Assembly: GCA_038503035.1 (NCBI GenBank)
Contig: JAVSML010020814.1
Location: 1 to 64,000, forward strand
Source: Crocodylus rhombifer
Taxonomy: Eukaryota; Chordata; Crocodylia; Crocodylidae
Direction of reading: 5' to 3'
DNA length: 64,000 bases
Shown here: positions 15,272 to 26,916 of the stretch, piece after piece
Position numbering within the stretch: the stretch's first letter is position 1
Layout of the letters: each line of letters begins with the position of its first letter
Program-made: the position numbers and the translations under genes
The notes under the pieces: generated by a model
Told to the model about the DNA's origin: nothing
The model's database searches: none
What the model saw: only the letters and a program-made list of their open reading frames with translations

Positions 15272-15284
15272 GTCACCTAGCAAC
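15272..15284 (-). promoter_or_regulatory. Canonical RFX X-box motif
   Basis: The plus strand reads GTCACCTAGCAAC, which fits the X-box consensus GTNRCC, one spacer base, RGYAAC at every position. The reverse complement, GTTGCTAGGTGAC, is the textbook form. RFX factors use this site, notably in ciliary and neural genes. It lies between AT-rich blocks and next to a CAGCTG E-box at about 15294. Activity is unproven. Confidence 0.45.
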
Positions 15285-15534
15285 GGGGCCTTGCAGCTGC
15301 CAGGCTACAAAAAAAAGTGAAAGCATGACTTATGGAGAGGAAGCACATGTGAAGAGGAGAAAAGGTGGGGACTGGATCAATCTCTGCTTTGTCTCCTGGC
15401 CAAAATGTGGCACAGGGTACAAGACAAGTGCATTGGCCATGGTACAGACAGACCGTTGATCATAAAAGATGCTCCTCTGCTTTTAGACGCTGGACCTTTT
15501 GAAGAATGAAAATAGATGGAGTTATGGTGCCGTT

Positions 15535-15690
15535 CGAGATCCACTGTACCATTCCCTAAAAGATTTCAAAATATTTTACAAATATGAAAAAATCAAGACC
15601 CACATGGCATTCCTGTGGAGTGGGTAAGTATTATGATGTCCATTTTACCAAAGGATAACACGAGGTAGGAAGTATTAAAGAATGAGAGAG
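15535..15690 (+). repeat. Old SINE-like remnant
   Basis: Words such as 'ttcaaaatattttacaaat', 'gggtaagtattatgatgtcc' and 'attttaccaaaggataacacg' follow the order of an ancient amniote element that normally reads 'tcaaagcgctttacaaa ... ggtaagtattatt ... ccattttacagatgg'. It is very diverged and the edges are uncertain. Confidence 0.45.
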
Positions 15691-16653
15691 AGAGACATGC
15701 ATGCAAATTAGATACACAAATAAGCAGCCTGATCTTGCCTTATATAGGTGCTTGCATAGGAAGAACTCAAATTCGAAAACCCTGACTCAGTAACCACCTC
15801 CAAGAGCTAAGCTATAACTGATCCCGCAAGCCCCAAATCCCCGTCTCCTGCTCTAGCCCCTGGAAGACTGTGTCCCTTTGTATGTCATACCAAACATTGG
15901 CTGGGGCAACTATCTTCTTTTCAGGTTTTTGAAAAGTCAAGAGATACTTATAATATATGCACGACTCCATTATTAACGAATCAGTAGTTCAGTGTCACAA
16001 TATTCAGTCTACATCCATCCTATTGTAAACTCAGTTCATATCGTGTCTTTTGGGTCAGATTAAATATTGCACACAGGCAACTGGAAAGAGTCCTAATCTT
16101 TGAAATCAGGTATTTGAGAGATTATAGTCTCATCATGTGTTTCTGCAAAGGTAAAGTTTCTAGAGAGGGAGCATTTATATGCTTATCTGTGATTTGATAC
16201 CAGATTAATTTTCCAATGTGAAAGACACTAGGAAATCCTTATGAGGTAGGATCAGATGGAGAAAAGTTCAAGAAAAAGGAAAAAAAAGGGGACAGATTTT
16301 TATAAAATCTTTTAAATTAAGTTGTGGTTAGTCATTTCACAGAGTTTTAAAAAATCCTACATTTATATCAACTAGTTATATATATACTTGGTCATAATCA
16401 GTCATCCTTATGGTTTTCATTTCATTTTGATTCTGAGTCACACACATCATCAGGCTGTAAACCCCTATGACTACAGTTGTCTAAAGAGTAGAAAATCCAC
16501 AGTGTTATTTGCTCCAAAAGTAATAGCAGAAATAAGATTCAGCAGCTGCATAAAGAAGACTCAATGCTCAGCTAGTATTAAACTATGCAGGTTCTTGTTT
16601 CTAATCCACTGTGAGGGGCTTTCAAGTAGGCAAGAATAATACTCTTGGTTCCC

Positions 16654-17053
16654 NNNNNNNNNNNNNNNNNNNNNNNNNNNNNNNNNNNNNNNNNNNNNNN
16701 NNNNNNNNNNNNNNNNNNNNNNNNNNNNNNNNNNNNNNNNNNNNNNNNNNNNNNNNNNNNNNNNNNNNNNNNNNNNNNNNNNNNNNNNNNNNNNNNNNNN
16801 NNNNNNNNNNNNNNNNNNNNNNNNNNNNNNNNNNNNNNNNNNNNNNNNNNNNNNNNNNNNNNNNNNNNNNNNNNNNNNNNNNNNNNNNNNNNNNNNNNNN
16901 NNNNNNNNNNNNNNNNNNNNNNNNNNNNNNNNNNNNNNNNNNNNNNNNNNNNNNNNNNNNNNNNNNNNNNNNNNNNNNNNNNNNNNNNNNNNNNNNNNNN
17001 NNNNNNNNNNNNNNNNNNNNNNNNNNNNNNNNNNNNNNNNNNNNNNNNNNNNN
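16654..17053. other. Assembly gap, 400 N
   Basis: Exactly 400 undetermined bases. Any ORF spanning it is meaningless. A short DCX exon (about 100 bases) could in principle be hidden here. Confidence 0.99.
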
Positions 17054-17646
17054 ATAGATGCACTTCAAAAAGAGAGGGAGATGAGCTCGGAAATGTTTCT
17101 TTGGACATCTTATTCCATAATTATCTACTCTATAGTTTCTGCATCTCTTTCCAAAGCAGCTGATACTGAAGGTCTTAGAGATTGGTCCCTCTAGTGCAAT
17201 ATTCTGCCAGGTATTGGTAGTTCCTTGGTTTCCTATTTTAGGTTATTCCTATTTATTTCCTATCCCTTTGTTTCCAAATGTTTATTTGTTGTTAATACTG
17301 AATTGGTGGGAGCATGAAGCTGATTGTGAATTAAGGTGTGCAGTATGGGATGGTTTAAGCCTGTCTTAAACATCCTTCTCCGTGGCAGTTAAATATTGGG
17401 GTATTTTGAATGCCACTCCATTCTCTGTTCTCCATGAAGTCCCCAGAATTTTCTCTTGTAAGGCCTGATCCTGATCCCATCAAAGTTTAATGGATTTGGC
17501 TAGGACCTTTGGTGCTGAGCAGAAATATCTCGAGCACAAGCTTTTCCCCACAACAATTAAATAATTGCAGTCGTAACTGTGACCCTAGAGGGACACAGAG
17601 CAAATCACTGAAGTCAAGGGGAATTTTGCCATTGATTTCACACCTA

Positions 17647-19396
17647 TCATAGAATCATAGAAGTCGGGTTGGAAGGGACCTTGTAGATCTTCAAGTCTGA
17701 CCCCCAACCTTGGCAGGAGAAAAAACTGGACTCAAATGAGTCCAGCCAGGTAGGCATCAAGCCTCTTCTTAAAGACCCCCAGGGTAGAAGCCAGCACCAC
17801 TTCCCTTGGAAGTTGGTTCCAGATCCTAGCCGCCCTGACCATGAAGTAGTTCTTGCGGATGTCTAATCTAAACCTACTCTCCAATAATTTGTGTCCATTA
17901 TTCCTTGTCATGCCAGGGGGCGCTAGGGGAAACAGCGTCTCCCCCAAACCCTTCTGCTCCCCCCTAGTGAGTTTATAGGCAGTCACCAGGTTCGCCCCTC
18001 AGCCTTCGCTTGTGAAGGCTGAAGAGGTTCAGGTCCCACAGTCTATCACTGTAGGGTCTGCCCTGTTGTCCCCGGATCATGTGGGTGGTCCTCCTCTGGA
18101 CCCTCTCAATGTTGTCCACATCCCTCCTGAAATGGGGCGCACAGAACTGGACGCAGTACTCCAGCTGTGGCCTGACCAGTGTCACGTAGAGGGGGAGGAT
18201 CATCTCCTTGGCCCTGCTTGAGATGCATCTGTGGACGCACGACAAGGTCCAGTTAGCCCTGCCAACCGTGACCTCGCATTGGCGGTCCATGTTCATCTTG
18301 GAGTCATTAATGACTCCAAGATCCCTTTCTGCCTCCGTGCTCTCAAGAAGGGCGTTTCCCATCTTATAAGTGTGCTGCTGGTTTCTACTGCCTAAGTGCA
18401 GCACCCTGCACTTGTCAGTATTGAAACACATCCTGTTTATATCAGCCCACTCCTGTAACCTATCCAGATCTTGCTGCAGTCTTTCCCTCCCTACTAGCGT
18501 GCTCACCTCACCCCAAATTTTGGTATCATCAGCGAATTTAAACAGGTTGCTTTTCACCCCATCGTCCAAATCGCTGATGAAGAAATTGAACAGCGCGGGC
18601 CCAAGGACCGAGCCCTGGGAGACTCTGCTGCTCACTTCCCCCTGGGTTGACTATGACCTATCCACCATCACCCTCTGAGTATGACCCTTGAGCCAATCTG
18701 CAATCCATCTGACTGTGTAGGCATCAATGCCACAGTCACCTAGTTTTTTAACGAGGATGGGGTGGGAGATGGTGTCAAAGGCCTTGCTGAAGTCTAGAAA
18801 GACTACGTCCACGCCGACACCTGCATCCATTGCCTTTGTGACCTGATCATAAAAGGCAATCAGGTTGGTCTGACAAGACCTGCCCCTAACAAAACCATGC
18901 TGGTTGCCCTTGAGCATCATCCCTGAAGCCGGCCCATCACAGATGTGGTCATTGAGGATCTTCTCAAAGAGTTTCCCTAGGATTGAGGTAAGACTGACGG
19001 GCCCAAGTCCTCCCTCCTCCCTTTTTTGAAGATGGGGACCACATTAGCTGTCTTTCAGTCATCTGGCACATGACCCAAGCACCATGAGTGCACGTAAAGC
19101 CGTTGCAAGGGCCCTGCAATAACCCCAGCTAGCTCCCTCAACACCCTGGGGTGGAGAGCATCTGGACCCGCTGACTTGAACACATCCAGCCCCTCCAGAA
19201 GCTCTCTAACCCAGTCCTCCCCAACCTGAGGTCTGGAGGCGTTCCCCTTGAGTGCGTCTGGCATCACGGCGGGGAAGTCCCGGTCCCTGCACAAGAAAAC
19301 GGAGGTGAAGAATTGGTTAAAGAGTTCCGCTTTCTCCTCTGGCGCAACCACCAGATTGCCCAGCGTACTTTGCAGGGGCCCCACATTACCTAGCAT
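17647..19396 (-). mobile_element. CR1 LINE, 5'-truncated
   Basis: Reading on the minus strand, the order is GNVGPLQSTLG, KAELFNQFFTSVF, KSAGPDALHPRVL, a stop at VPDD, then ANVVPIFKKG, NQHGFVRGRSC, DVVFLDFSKAFDTISHP, a break near 18650, SQGSVLGPALF and the catalytic FADD, continuing to the C-terminal NYFMVRAARIWNQLP region and the CR1 3' end at CATAGAATCATAGAA on the plus strand. It is truncated at its 5' end near 19396. Stops and frameshifts show it is dead, but the palm motifs are still readable. Confidence 0.95.
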
Positions 19397-19825
19397 GAAA
19401 TAAATAGTTATGGAGACATTTTGGAACCTTAAAGGAAGTTTAAGTGGGCAAGGGAGTTGAAAAGGTTTGCAGTTCAGTGCCCTTGGCTGCCATAAACTTT
19501 AATATATAGTTACCAAATCTCAGCACCACTCAGGAGTGAACTTTTAAAAGGCAACTCTGAAATATGCTTAGGGCTCACCTAAGTTTGCGTCTCATTAACA
19601 TCAGTGGGAGCATGTTCAACTAATGATGAATGCTTTTGCAAAGTCTCTCCCTATCTGTTCTTCATTAAATGAATGAATAGCTTATTTTAGTTAACTCGTC
19701 CCTGATTCAATTCGGCTGAATCCCAATCTGAAGATTCGATACCAATTCAGAAAAAAAATATATAAAAATCAGCATTTTGGCCATAGACACAGCTTTAAAT
19801 ATTTTTTCTATATACCTCAAGGTAC
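19397..19825. other. Non-coding spacer
   Basis: AT-rich sequence between two CR1 fragments. The stretch 19695-19745 contains repeated 'gattc/gaatc' words in both orientations (attcaattcggctgaat) and may be the edge of an unidentified repeat. Confidence 0.4.
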
Positions 19826-20017
19826 CAGCCAGGTGTCCAGATTGTGGAATAAACTCCCTCCAGAGGTGGTGAAATCACCTACCCTGGTGGTTTTCAAGAG
19901 GAGACTAGACAGTCACCTCACTGGGGTCACTTGATCCCAGTTGTCTTCCTGTCTTAAGCAGTGGGGCTGGACCTGATGATCTGTGAGGTCTCTTCCAGCC
20001 TCGAACAATTTATGAAC
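19826..20017 (+). mobile_element. CR1 3' end fragment
   Basis: It encodes the last CR1 ORF2 residues (WNKLPPEVVKSPTLVVFKRRLDSHL-like, with changes) and continues through 'ggctggacctgatgatctg' and 'aggtctcttccagcc', the hallmark CR1 3' untranslated words. It is strongly 5'-truncated. Confidence 0.85.
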
Positions 20018-20127
20018 CTACGAATAATTTGGCCAGGATGAAGAGTACCCAAGTATTTCTGTTCTTTGTTATCCATCTCTTTGCAATTTTCCAAATCATA
20101 TTTTTTCTCACCTCTTGGCTATTTAAT

Positions 20128-21007
20128 AGGGCTGTGCAAAATTTTGGGAAGCCATTTCATTTTGGATTCAGTGTTTTGAAGCCGAAACAGGCCTTCCAAA
20201 AATGGAAGGCTCTGAAATGAAACCTCACCATCCAAAAAGCTTTGGAGCCAGGCTTGCAGGGAAATAGAAACTAAGAAGAGGGAGGGGAAAGAGGGGCAGA
20301 AGGACTGATCTGATATTGACATCTGTAGCTGGCTAGTGTCTGTGATCTGTCCCTGAGGTCCCTTCCAATCCCAGTGCTCTGGGGGAGGGACAGCAGCTTG
20401 CTGTCATCCTGCATGCAGATCTGGGGACTCGCACCCCCCCAGGAGGAGTCTGGCACAGCGCCACAGCCCTCCCATGGGGAGTGGGCCCCTGGATCTGTGC
20501 ACGCAAGTCTGCTCAATACAGCCTGCACCGAGCACAGCCCCAGCTCCCAGACAGCATGTGGTGCCCTGCTGAGCACCATGCGACAGCTGCTGCACGGGTG
20601 ATCCCCACTGCTCCATGCTGCACAGGGGGGCTCTGCCATGAGCACCCAGAGGCCCTGATTGCCACTGCTGCAGCTGGCGAGTGCAGGGCTTTTTTTAAGT
20701 GCTGGGAGGCTGGGGCTGGGCAGGGAATGAGGCCAGGTAGGGCAGCCATGGGGGCTTCTTCCACAGCTCCCCACCGCCCGGGGAGAGGCAGGCACAGCCA
20801 GAGGAGCAACAGGAGAACCTGCAGCCTCCCGGCTATGCCTGCCTCTCCCTGGCCAATCCAAATCTCTGAATCAGCACCAAAACAGCGTTGAAACTCTGAA
20901 ACAAATTCAGCCAAATCTAAATGGAACAGTGATCCGAAACACTGAAATGAATCACTGTCTCTGAAACAGCGAAATCCGAAGTGAAACATAGCTGTTTCGC
21001 ACAGCCT
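20128..21007. mobile_element. Non-autonomous DNA transposon with short inverted ends
   Basis: The left end reads AGGGCTGTGCAAAATTT. The right end, reverse-complemented, reads AGGCTGTGCGAAACAG. Both ends continue with related words (TTTCATTTTGGATTCAGTG and TTTCACTTCGGATTTC), so the inverted similarity extends about 60 bases. Between them is a GC-rich core with no transposase. I could not see a clear target duplication. The overlapping open frames of up to 196 codons on both strands are a by-product of the high GC content. Confidence 0.6.
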
Positions 21008-21011
21008 CTCT

Positions 21012-21110
21012 CTGTAACCTCCATAAGAGTCTCTTGTGAAGAGCTGTGTCAAAGACTTTGTGAAAGTCCAAATAAATGACATCACCTAATCCTCTCTGCC
21101 TTTATTTTGA
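21012..21110 (-). mobile_element. LINE reverse-transcriptase scrap
   Basis: On the minus strand the reading VMSFIWTFTKSLTQLF corresponds, residue by residue, to the DVIYLDFHKVFDTALH block of CR1/L2-type reverse transcriptases. Only about 25 codons remain and the YLD is degraded. It directly abuts the inverted-end element, so that element may have landed in a LINE. Confidence 0.55.
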
Positions 21111-22414
21111 CACACTTTAATAACTGATGCCTGTAAGGGAGCCTAGATATCTTCATGGAACCCTAAATATTAAAATTCACCATCAGGAAGTGATGTCTTC
21201 AGGCAAAAGTGGAACCAGGCCTGCAGACCCCAGCCTACAGACTGAATGTCAGATCAACAGCACACAGCAGATGGTGAGGGCAGGGAAGCGCAATGGAGGA
21301 TACTAGAGTCGTGCACTCCCCCACTGCCCTGCAGGCAGACTGGCTGCATAATTATTCCTGCGGAGCCAATATAGCTTATTGTTTTCATTGCCCTTCAGAC
21401 AACAGATCACAGACCTGGACAACTGGAAGGACTCAGCCTCTCATGCCAATTTGGCTGCTGCAAATGAGTACTAATTCCTTCTGCTAAAAACCCTTCAGAA
21501 GGTTTCCTGGATTAAATTTGCCTGCTTTTCCGACATGTCATTTTCCTTCATTTTAAATTAGTTTCCCATTTGAAATAAATCAGTGCCAACCAGATCACTG
21601 CTTAGAACAACTGCTCATGAAATACCTTTGTATCAAAACATTTCCTATGTTCTACAAATGCAAAAAAGCATCTAGCATCAGTACATACCTATTTTTCTAT
21701 TTCTTTTTTCTTACAATACACAGATCATCAAAAACTGCCAGACAAATACCAAAATCTCCTTGCTATTGATTTTTACCCATCTCAAGAAGAAATGAATAGT
21801 AAAATGAATTAATTCTGAAGTGAAAAGTAAGTTCCCAGAATAAGCAGGTGTAGACACTAAGAACAGGTCTGCTGATGAAAATCCTCTGAAATAGACTGAC
21901 CTGGCATTACACTGTTAGCTTCAGATATGCTGTTATAGAAAGTCCACACAACTATAAAGGGAGAGCTTTGATCCGGGGCACTAAGCTGATCTTCAAAACT
22001 CTCAGTGGGGCCAGTGGGAATCTGGCACTAAGCTTGGAAGAGATGAAGAGGGCTCTGAATCTCTCCATCCTCAAAACAAAGCACACTTCTTATGCCTTTA
22101 ACCAGCCCACAATAGTAAAACAAAAATGGGGCAGTAAAAGGGTTGAGCCCTTGCTGACTGGAAGGAGAAGGCATGAGAGGGAATAAATGATGAAATCCTG
22201 GAACCATTCATGTGAATGGCAAAACTCCAATTGGACTTCAGCAGGGCCAAGAGGGTTCACCCTATTGATTATACCTTTGTCGTAATCAAGAGGGCTGTTT
22301 AAAGTCTGAGCTGATGGGAACCGGGCAAGAGTCTATATACATTCATACATCACAACATATAGTGCTAGAGTTTCTGTCCTTTCTTGCCAGCCCTAGTTGG
22401 GTGGGTCATGAAGG
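21111..22414. other. Non-coding, single-copy in appearance
   Basis: No gene or clear repeat. 22190-22260 has words of the old 'tgaatggcaaaactcc...gacttcagc' dispersed family. The ORFs are short and featureless. Confidence 0.4.
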
Positions 22415-23470
22415 CTATGGACAGACATTCAAAAAGCCTGAGCCTGAATTGATTCAATCTGAAGGGCAGTCTAACTTGCCTGGACTAAATCAGTTTTGTA
22501 ACCAGACATCCCAGAAATGCAGGCACGTGCCTGCAGTGGCTCAGGCTAAAAGCTGGGGGGGCACTAGAGCAAGGCTGAGCTGAGGTGGGTGTGGTAAGGC
22601 CACTGTGATTACGGAGGGGTCTCCCCTTGATAACAAAGCAGTTATCAGCTCTGTTATGAGCAGTTAGCCCCGCATCAGAGAATAAAGCCTCACTCATTAC
22701 TAGCTCTTCTTAAATAGCTTTTTCCAAGGGAAAATGCGTATCAGCCTCTGGCATCTTTACTATTCATTCCATCCAGGAAGAGCACACACCAACTGCAGAT
22801 GCTTCCTCAGTCTGACAAAGGGTTTTTAAACCCAAAAGCTTGCTAAGAAATGTTTTTCCAACTACTTAGTTGGTCTAATAAAAGATATCAGATTTACCAA
22901 ACAAACCCTGTCTGTCTTTTCCAAAGGAAGGAATGTAGGGACATTACCAGCTAAGCTGTTGTTTAGCTTCAAAAAGCCCTAAGCAGACTCTTTCCGATCT
23001 GCCCTATACAGCATTAGCTAGCATACCACATGCTGGCTATGGTGTGTGTTGTGTGAGAGAGGAGGAAAGAATCTCTGCTTAAGCAGCGAGTGGTGAGAGG
23101 GGAGGGAGGGGAGCAGGGGGAAGTCAGCAGACCCTGCTATGCCTGCAGGTCTCTGCCGGAGCTGCAGCTAGGGAGCAGAGGGGAGGGGCGAGCCGTGCTG
23201 TGGAGCAGAGAGCCCCGCCCAGCCCAGAGAGCATGTTGGGATGCTGGGGGAATCTGATTTAACTTAAACCAGCAAAGAGTCTGGGACAGACATTGCATCA
23301 ACCGGTTTGACCCAAATCAGTTAAGTCTAATACTACATTCAACCAGGTTTATCTCAAACTGGTTTCAGCCATTTTCAAACTGGTTTATGTGCACTGAATA
23401 TCTGTTCTGTTACAGGTTTAAACCAGTTTCTGATCACGTAAACCAGTTTATGTGTAATGTCTGTCCCTAG
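22415..23470. mobile_element. Motif-rich DNA transposon, copy A
   Basis: The left end is CTATGGACAGACATTC and the right end, reverse-complemented, is CTAGGGACAGACATTAC, giving inverted ends of about 15 bases. The left half holds 'aaagcctgagcctgaattgattcaatc' type sequence; the right half holds a cluster of AACYRGTT words near 23300, 23341, 23358, 23378, 23420 and 23440. An unrelated interspersed repeat (22745-22925) sits inside. No transposase is present. The family recurs at 24569, 39039 and 51419. Confidence 0.75.
22745..22925 (+). repeat. Interspersed repeat nested in copy A
   Basis: The tail 'ccaactacttagttggtctaataaaagatatcagatttacc' is a repeated sequence I associate with reptile genomes, preceded by 'cccaaaagcttgctaagaaa'. 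It interrupts copy A relative to the shorter copy at 51419, so it is probably a later insertion. I cannot name the family. Confidence 0.5.
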
Positions 23471-24568
23471 CCGGAGTGTGAAATGTTCTCTCCCCAGACA
23501 CACTGAGGGAGGAAGAGGTGTGCTGCCTCCTATACTACCTCCTGTTACCCAGCTTACTCTTATAGTATGAATAAATGGAGGAATTAAAGCACTGAGGCTT
23601 TCCTATGGTAAGACTAGTACCACTGTTTTTAAGGCTCCTTTAAATTCCACGAACCAATGTTCCTCATGGAACAAGAATGATAAAAGTAAAGTAGAAATAA
23701 GGAAAAAGTGACAATGATAATCCAGAACCAGGAACACCAGTACTGTATATAGAAGTGTCAGAACAAACTCTCAGGAACATAGTTCTCTACAGTAGAAATG
23801 AAACATAACTCAGCACCAAATACCTCTTACAGGAAGGATTTTTCTTTAAAAAATTGCAGCAAAAATTTTGTTACCAAGCCGCAGGTCTGAGAAGGAGAAG
23901 GGGAAGGATACTAGCTATCATTACACAGGCCTCATCCAAAGCACCAAAGTTAATTGGGAGTTTTATATAAGCTTTCCATGGAAATTCTGGCATTAATATA
24001 ATTGGCAAAGAGTGGAAACAGGGGAGGAAGGAACTTTTGCAGTTTGGTTTTAAATAGACAAGTCATCATCACTAACTTTGATCTGAATTCTTACAATCCT
24101 GTGAACTAAAGAACCCTACAAGAAAGGAGTTGCTTCACTTCACTTTATTTGCCAGAGTAAATGTGGCAAATTTAGCATATTTTTACCTTCTGGGCTGAGT
24201 GGGAGCAAGAGGACACTTGTCAGCAATAAGGGTTTTAATATGTGCATGGGTCATATGGGAGTTTAATACACATTTGTAAGTGTGCCTTGAGCGTGAAGTA
24301 GGCATATTTTCAGAAATAATTAAAAAATGCAAATTAAATCACATACAGCGTCACGCAGAGGAAGAAGTCCAGGATCTCATAGAACTCTGCCTCCCTAATT
24401 TTTATGACCTATGATAATGGAAACAGGCAAGTTTGAGAATTTAATTGTGGCTCTTTGAATATTTTCACCACACATTTAGGGATACATTTATGAGAAGTTA
24501 ACTTATCCACTGTATCATATAATAAAATCCTCAGAGAATACTTGAGAACTAGTTGATTAGATCTGTTT
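23471..24568. other. Non-coding spacer between copies A and B
   Basis: AT-rich, with no gene, RNA gene or clear mobile element recognised. Confidence 0.4.
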
Positions 24569-25022
24569 TAGGGTAGCAACAGAAGTTGCACATAAACCAG
24601 TTTAAGTGATCAGAAACTGGTTTAAACCTGTAACAGAAGGAGACATCCAGTGCACATAAACCAGTTACAGAACGGCTGAAACTGGTTAAGATAAACCTGG
24701 TTGAATGTAGTTTCAGACTTACCTGAGTTAGGTCAAAACGGTTTATGAAACTTCTGACCCAGACCCCTTCCTGGTTCAAGTTAAATCATAGTCCCCCGGC
24801 ATCCCAGCATGCTTTCCAGCCCTGGGTTGGGCTCTGCTGTCTGATCCAGAGAGCAGGGTTGGTCCCGCCCCTCTGTTCCCTAGCTGGAGCAGTAAGGGCT
24901 GGCTGACAGCCAGTTTTGGCCATTTTGAAAGCAGTTTATATGCACTGAACTTCTGTTCTGTTACAGATTTGAGACAGTTTCTGATCACTTATACTGATTT
25001 ATGTGTAATATCTGTCCCTATA
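24569..25022. mobile_element. Motif-rich DNA transposon, copy B (fold-back form)
   Basis: Both ends are the same terminus of the family in opposite orientation. From the left: cagaagttgcacataaacc, tgatcagaaactggttt, cagtgcacataaacc, gctgaaactgg. From the right, reverse-complemented: cagatattacacataaatc, tgatcagaaactg, cagtgcatataaactg, ggccaaaactgg. This gives inverted arms of roughly 115 bases around a unique GC-rich centre. Copies A, C and D have two different ends, so B is a rearranged derivative. It lies 1.1 kb from copy A. Confidence 0.75.
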
Positions 25023-26818
25023 CATAATGATTTACCACAGGGGAAATGCTATGAGGCAAAGATGAATTTGCAAAGAACAATGGTTTTGCTTGTGCTTAGG
25101 AGTTGAAACTCTTTTCTTTCAATCAGACTGGAAGACTCATGCAGGGCTCAATAAATCCTCACTATTAAACTACAGAAGGAATTAAGAGGAGAGGAGCACA
25201 TTTTTAAAATAATAGGATTAGGTACCCATGTTTTCTCTGTGCTATCAAATGAAAAAAAAAAAAAGGAATTTGAGGGACTCAAGGAAACTAAGACAAAGAA
25301 AAAGACACACGCTCCACATCCCTCTCCCCAAGATATAGCCAACTTGTGAAATCTTCAAAGGGCTAGACTTGGACTGCTGAGACACTTGTAGCAATGCAAG
25401 CTAATATAATGCTATAATGCAAATAAATCTGGGTCTTTGGCATTAACCAAGCATAAGCTAATTACCCCCAGGCCTCTGGAGGGAATTCTTTTACTCCTCT
25501 CATCTTACAGTGAGGCAGACACTGCTAAGTACAGGGTGGGACTATTTCACCACCTTCTTGAGTATCCCTCACAGACCACTGGAGCAAATGCATTTGTGTA
25601 TTTTGGTCCAATGTCAGTTCCTGATCACATCTACATAAGTGCATTATTGAAGCCAGCAGAACTATTCTGAGACAGTGCAGAATTTGGCCCACTACCTGTA
25701 ATGACAGCTGGGTAGCAAAATTGTGTGACTGATTTAAATATTTCCAACTGTCAAATGAAATCCAGAGCAGCAGATCCCAACCTGATCGAATACGCTGTTT
25801 TCTCCACTACAGCTGGATTAGCCACATCTGTTTCCTCACCACTACTGCAACCGTACTGGTTTCATCCGCATTCTCAATTGCCTTTTTGGCTACGAGCCAG
25901 GAATCCCCATCAGTCACCGACTCCGCACCCATTCATTCTTCACGATATAGTTCTTTCTCTATTTGATTTGCCTGTGCCCATCCTCAGTACAAGCCATATG
26001 AAAAAATTGACAAATGCTCCTTTTTTAGACAGTAGGGATGAGCTGCTCCTGTCCACATTCGCAACTGCTTTGCAAAAAGTACAATGAACTTCACCTATCA
26101 CCTGTTGTATCAAATTCGTGTTGAGGCAAAGATTGCTGGAGGGGAACATTTTATCAAGGCTGGAAATTCTCTGGTGAATATGACCTCAATGGCCTGACAT
26201 ATGAATATGTATAATTGATCTGGTGAGACAGCTAACACTTGGAAGGAACAGAAGAGCTTAGAGTCTCCTATAGATGAAAGTCAGTGGAGAATGCATGGAT
26301 GTCCCCTTTACCTCCATGCTTAAAATGATCCTGAAAATTCTAGGATCATTGTAAAATACAGATTACTGCAGTTTAATACAGCTAGACAATTATTCCATTG
26401 CCCTATAATAATTGATTATGGCAGAAGAATCCAGGAGATATGGAAAAAACCCAGAACTTATCACCATTTATTAAATCAGTCACGTCTTTTAAAGATGCAA
26501 GACAGCATTTATTTCTGCTTTTTTGCCATAGGAATTTCATTTACAATTTCTTCAATGCTAGCACAATTGGGTCCTGATTAGTGGTAGGCAAAAGCTCACA
26601 ATATTTCTGGTGGTTGACAGTTAAAAAAAAATGTATGGGTTTAGAACAAAAACCATTTGAAAATAAGTGTTCATGAATCAAGTATTTGGAGAAAAATGTT
26701 TCACATTGAAACAGTTCATATAAGCCAAATCAAACCACTTTATTTTGCCTTTGATCTTAAAAATAAAATGAAAGGCAATGCTGACATGAAAACTTGTTTA
26801 CAGCACAACAATTCTGCC
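25023..26818. other. Non-coding spacer
   Basis: Holds an A13 run at 25252-25264 and old repeat words near 25690 (gcagaatttggccc). ORFs of 120 codons or fewer have no domain. Confidence 0.4.
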
Positions 26819-26916
26819 TTATTGCCAATGTTTTGGGGAGCCCGATCCTGGGCTCCCCCTGAGCTGGCAAGAAGCAGGCACGCACAGCTGACAGAGCTCC
26901 CAGTTTCGGCTGTGCC
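26819..26916 (+). repeat. 98-base repeat unit, copy 1
   Basis: This block and 28793-28890 align over 98 bases without gaps and differ at only two positions. It contains a perfect short inverted repeat, GGGGAGCCC, six bases, GGGCTCCCC. The GC-rich sequence following to about 27060 is not shared with copy 2. Confidence 0.8.

Larger units (their letters stand above)
9536..16653. other. Non-coding, probably DCX intron
   Basis: No gene is supported. The longest ORFs (140 codons on minus at 10682-11104, 132 on minus at 9688-10086) have no recognisable domain. The 10700-11250 stretch is rich in homeodomain-type TAAT/ATTA words and has overlapping open frames on both strands, so it may be conserved non-coding sequence, but nothing proves it. 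An old SINE remnant lies at 15535-15690 and an RFX motif at 15272. Confidence 0.5.

Noticed and set aside
16578..17163. ORFs of 148-176 codons around 16.6-17.1 kb
   Set aside because: They consist almost wholly of undetermined bases of the assembly gap.
20271..20861. 196-codon minus-strand ORF
   Set aside because: It is a GC-rich core of a non-autonomous transposon, open in several frames on both strands.
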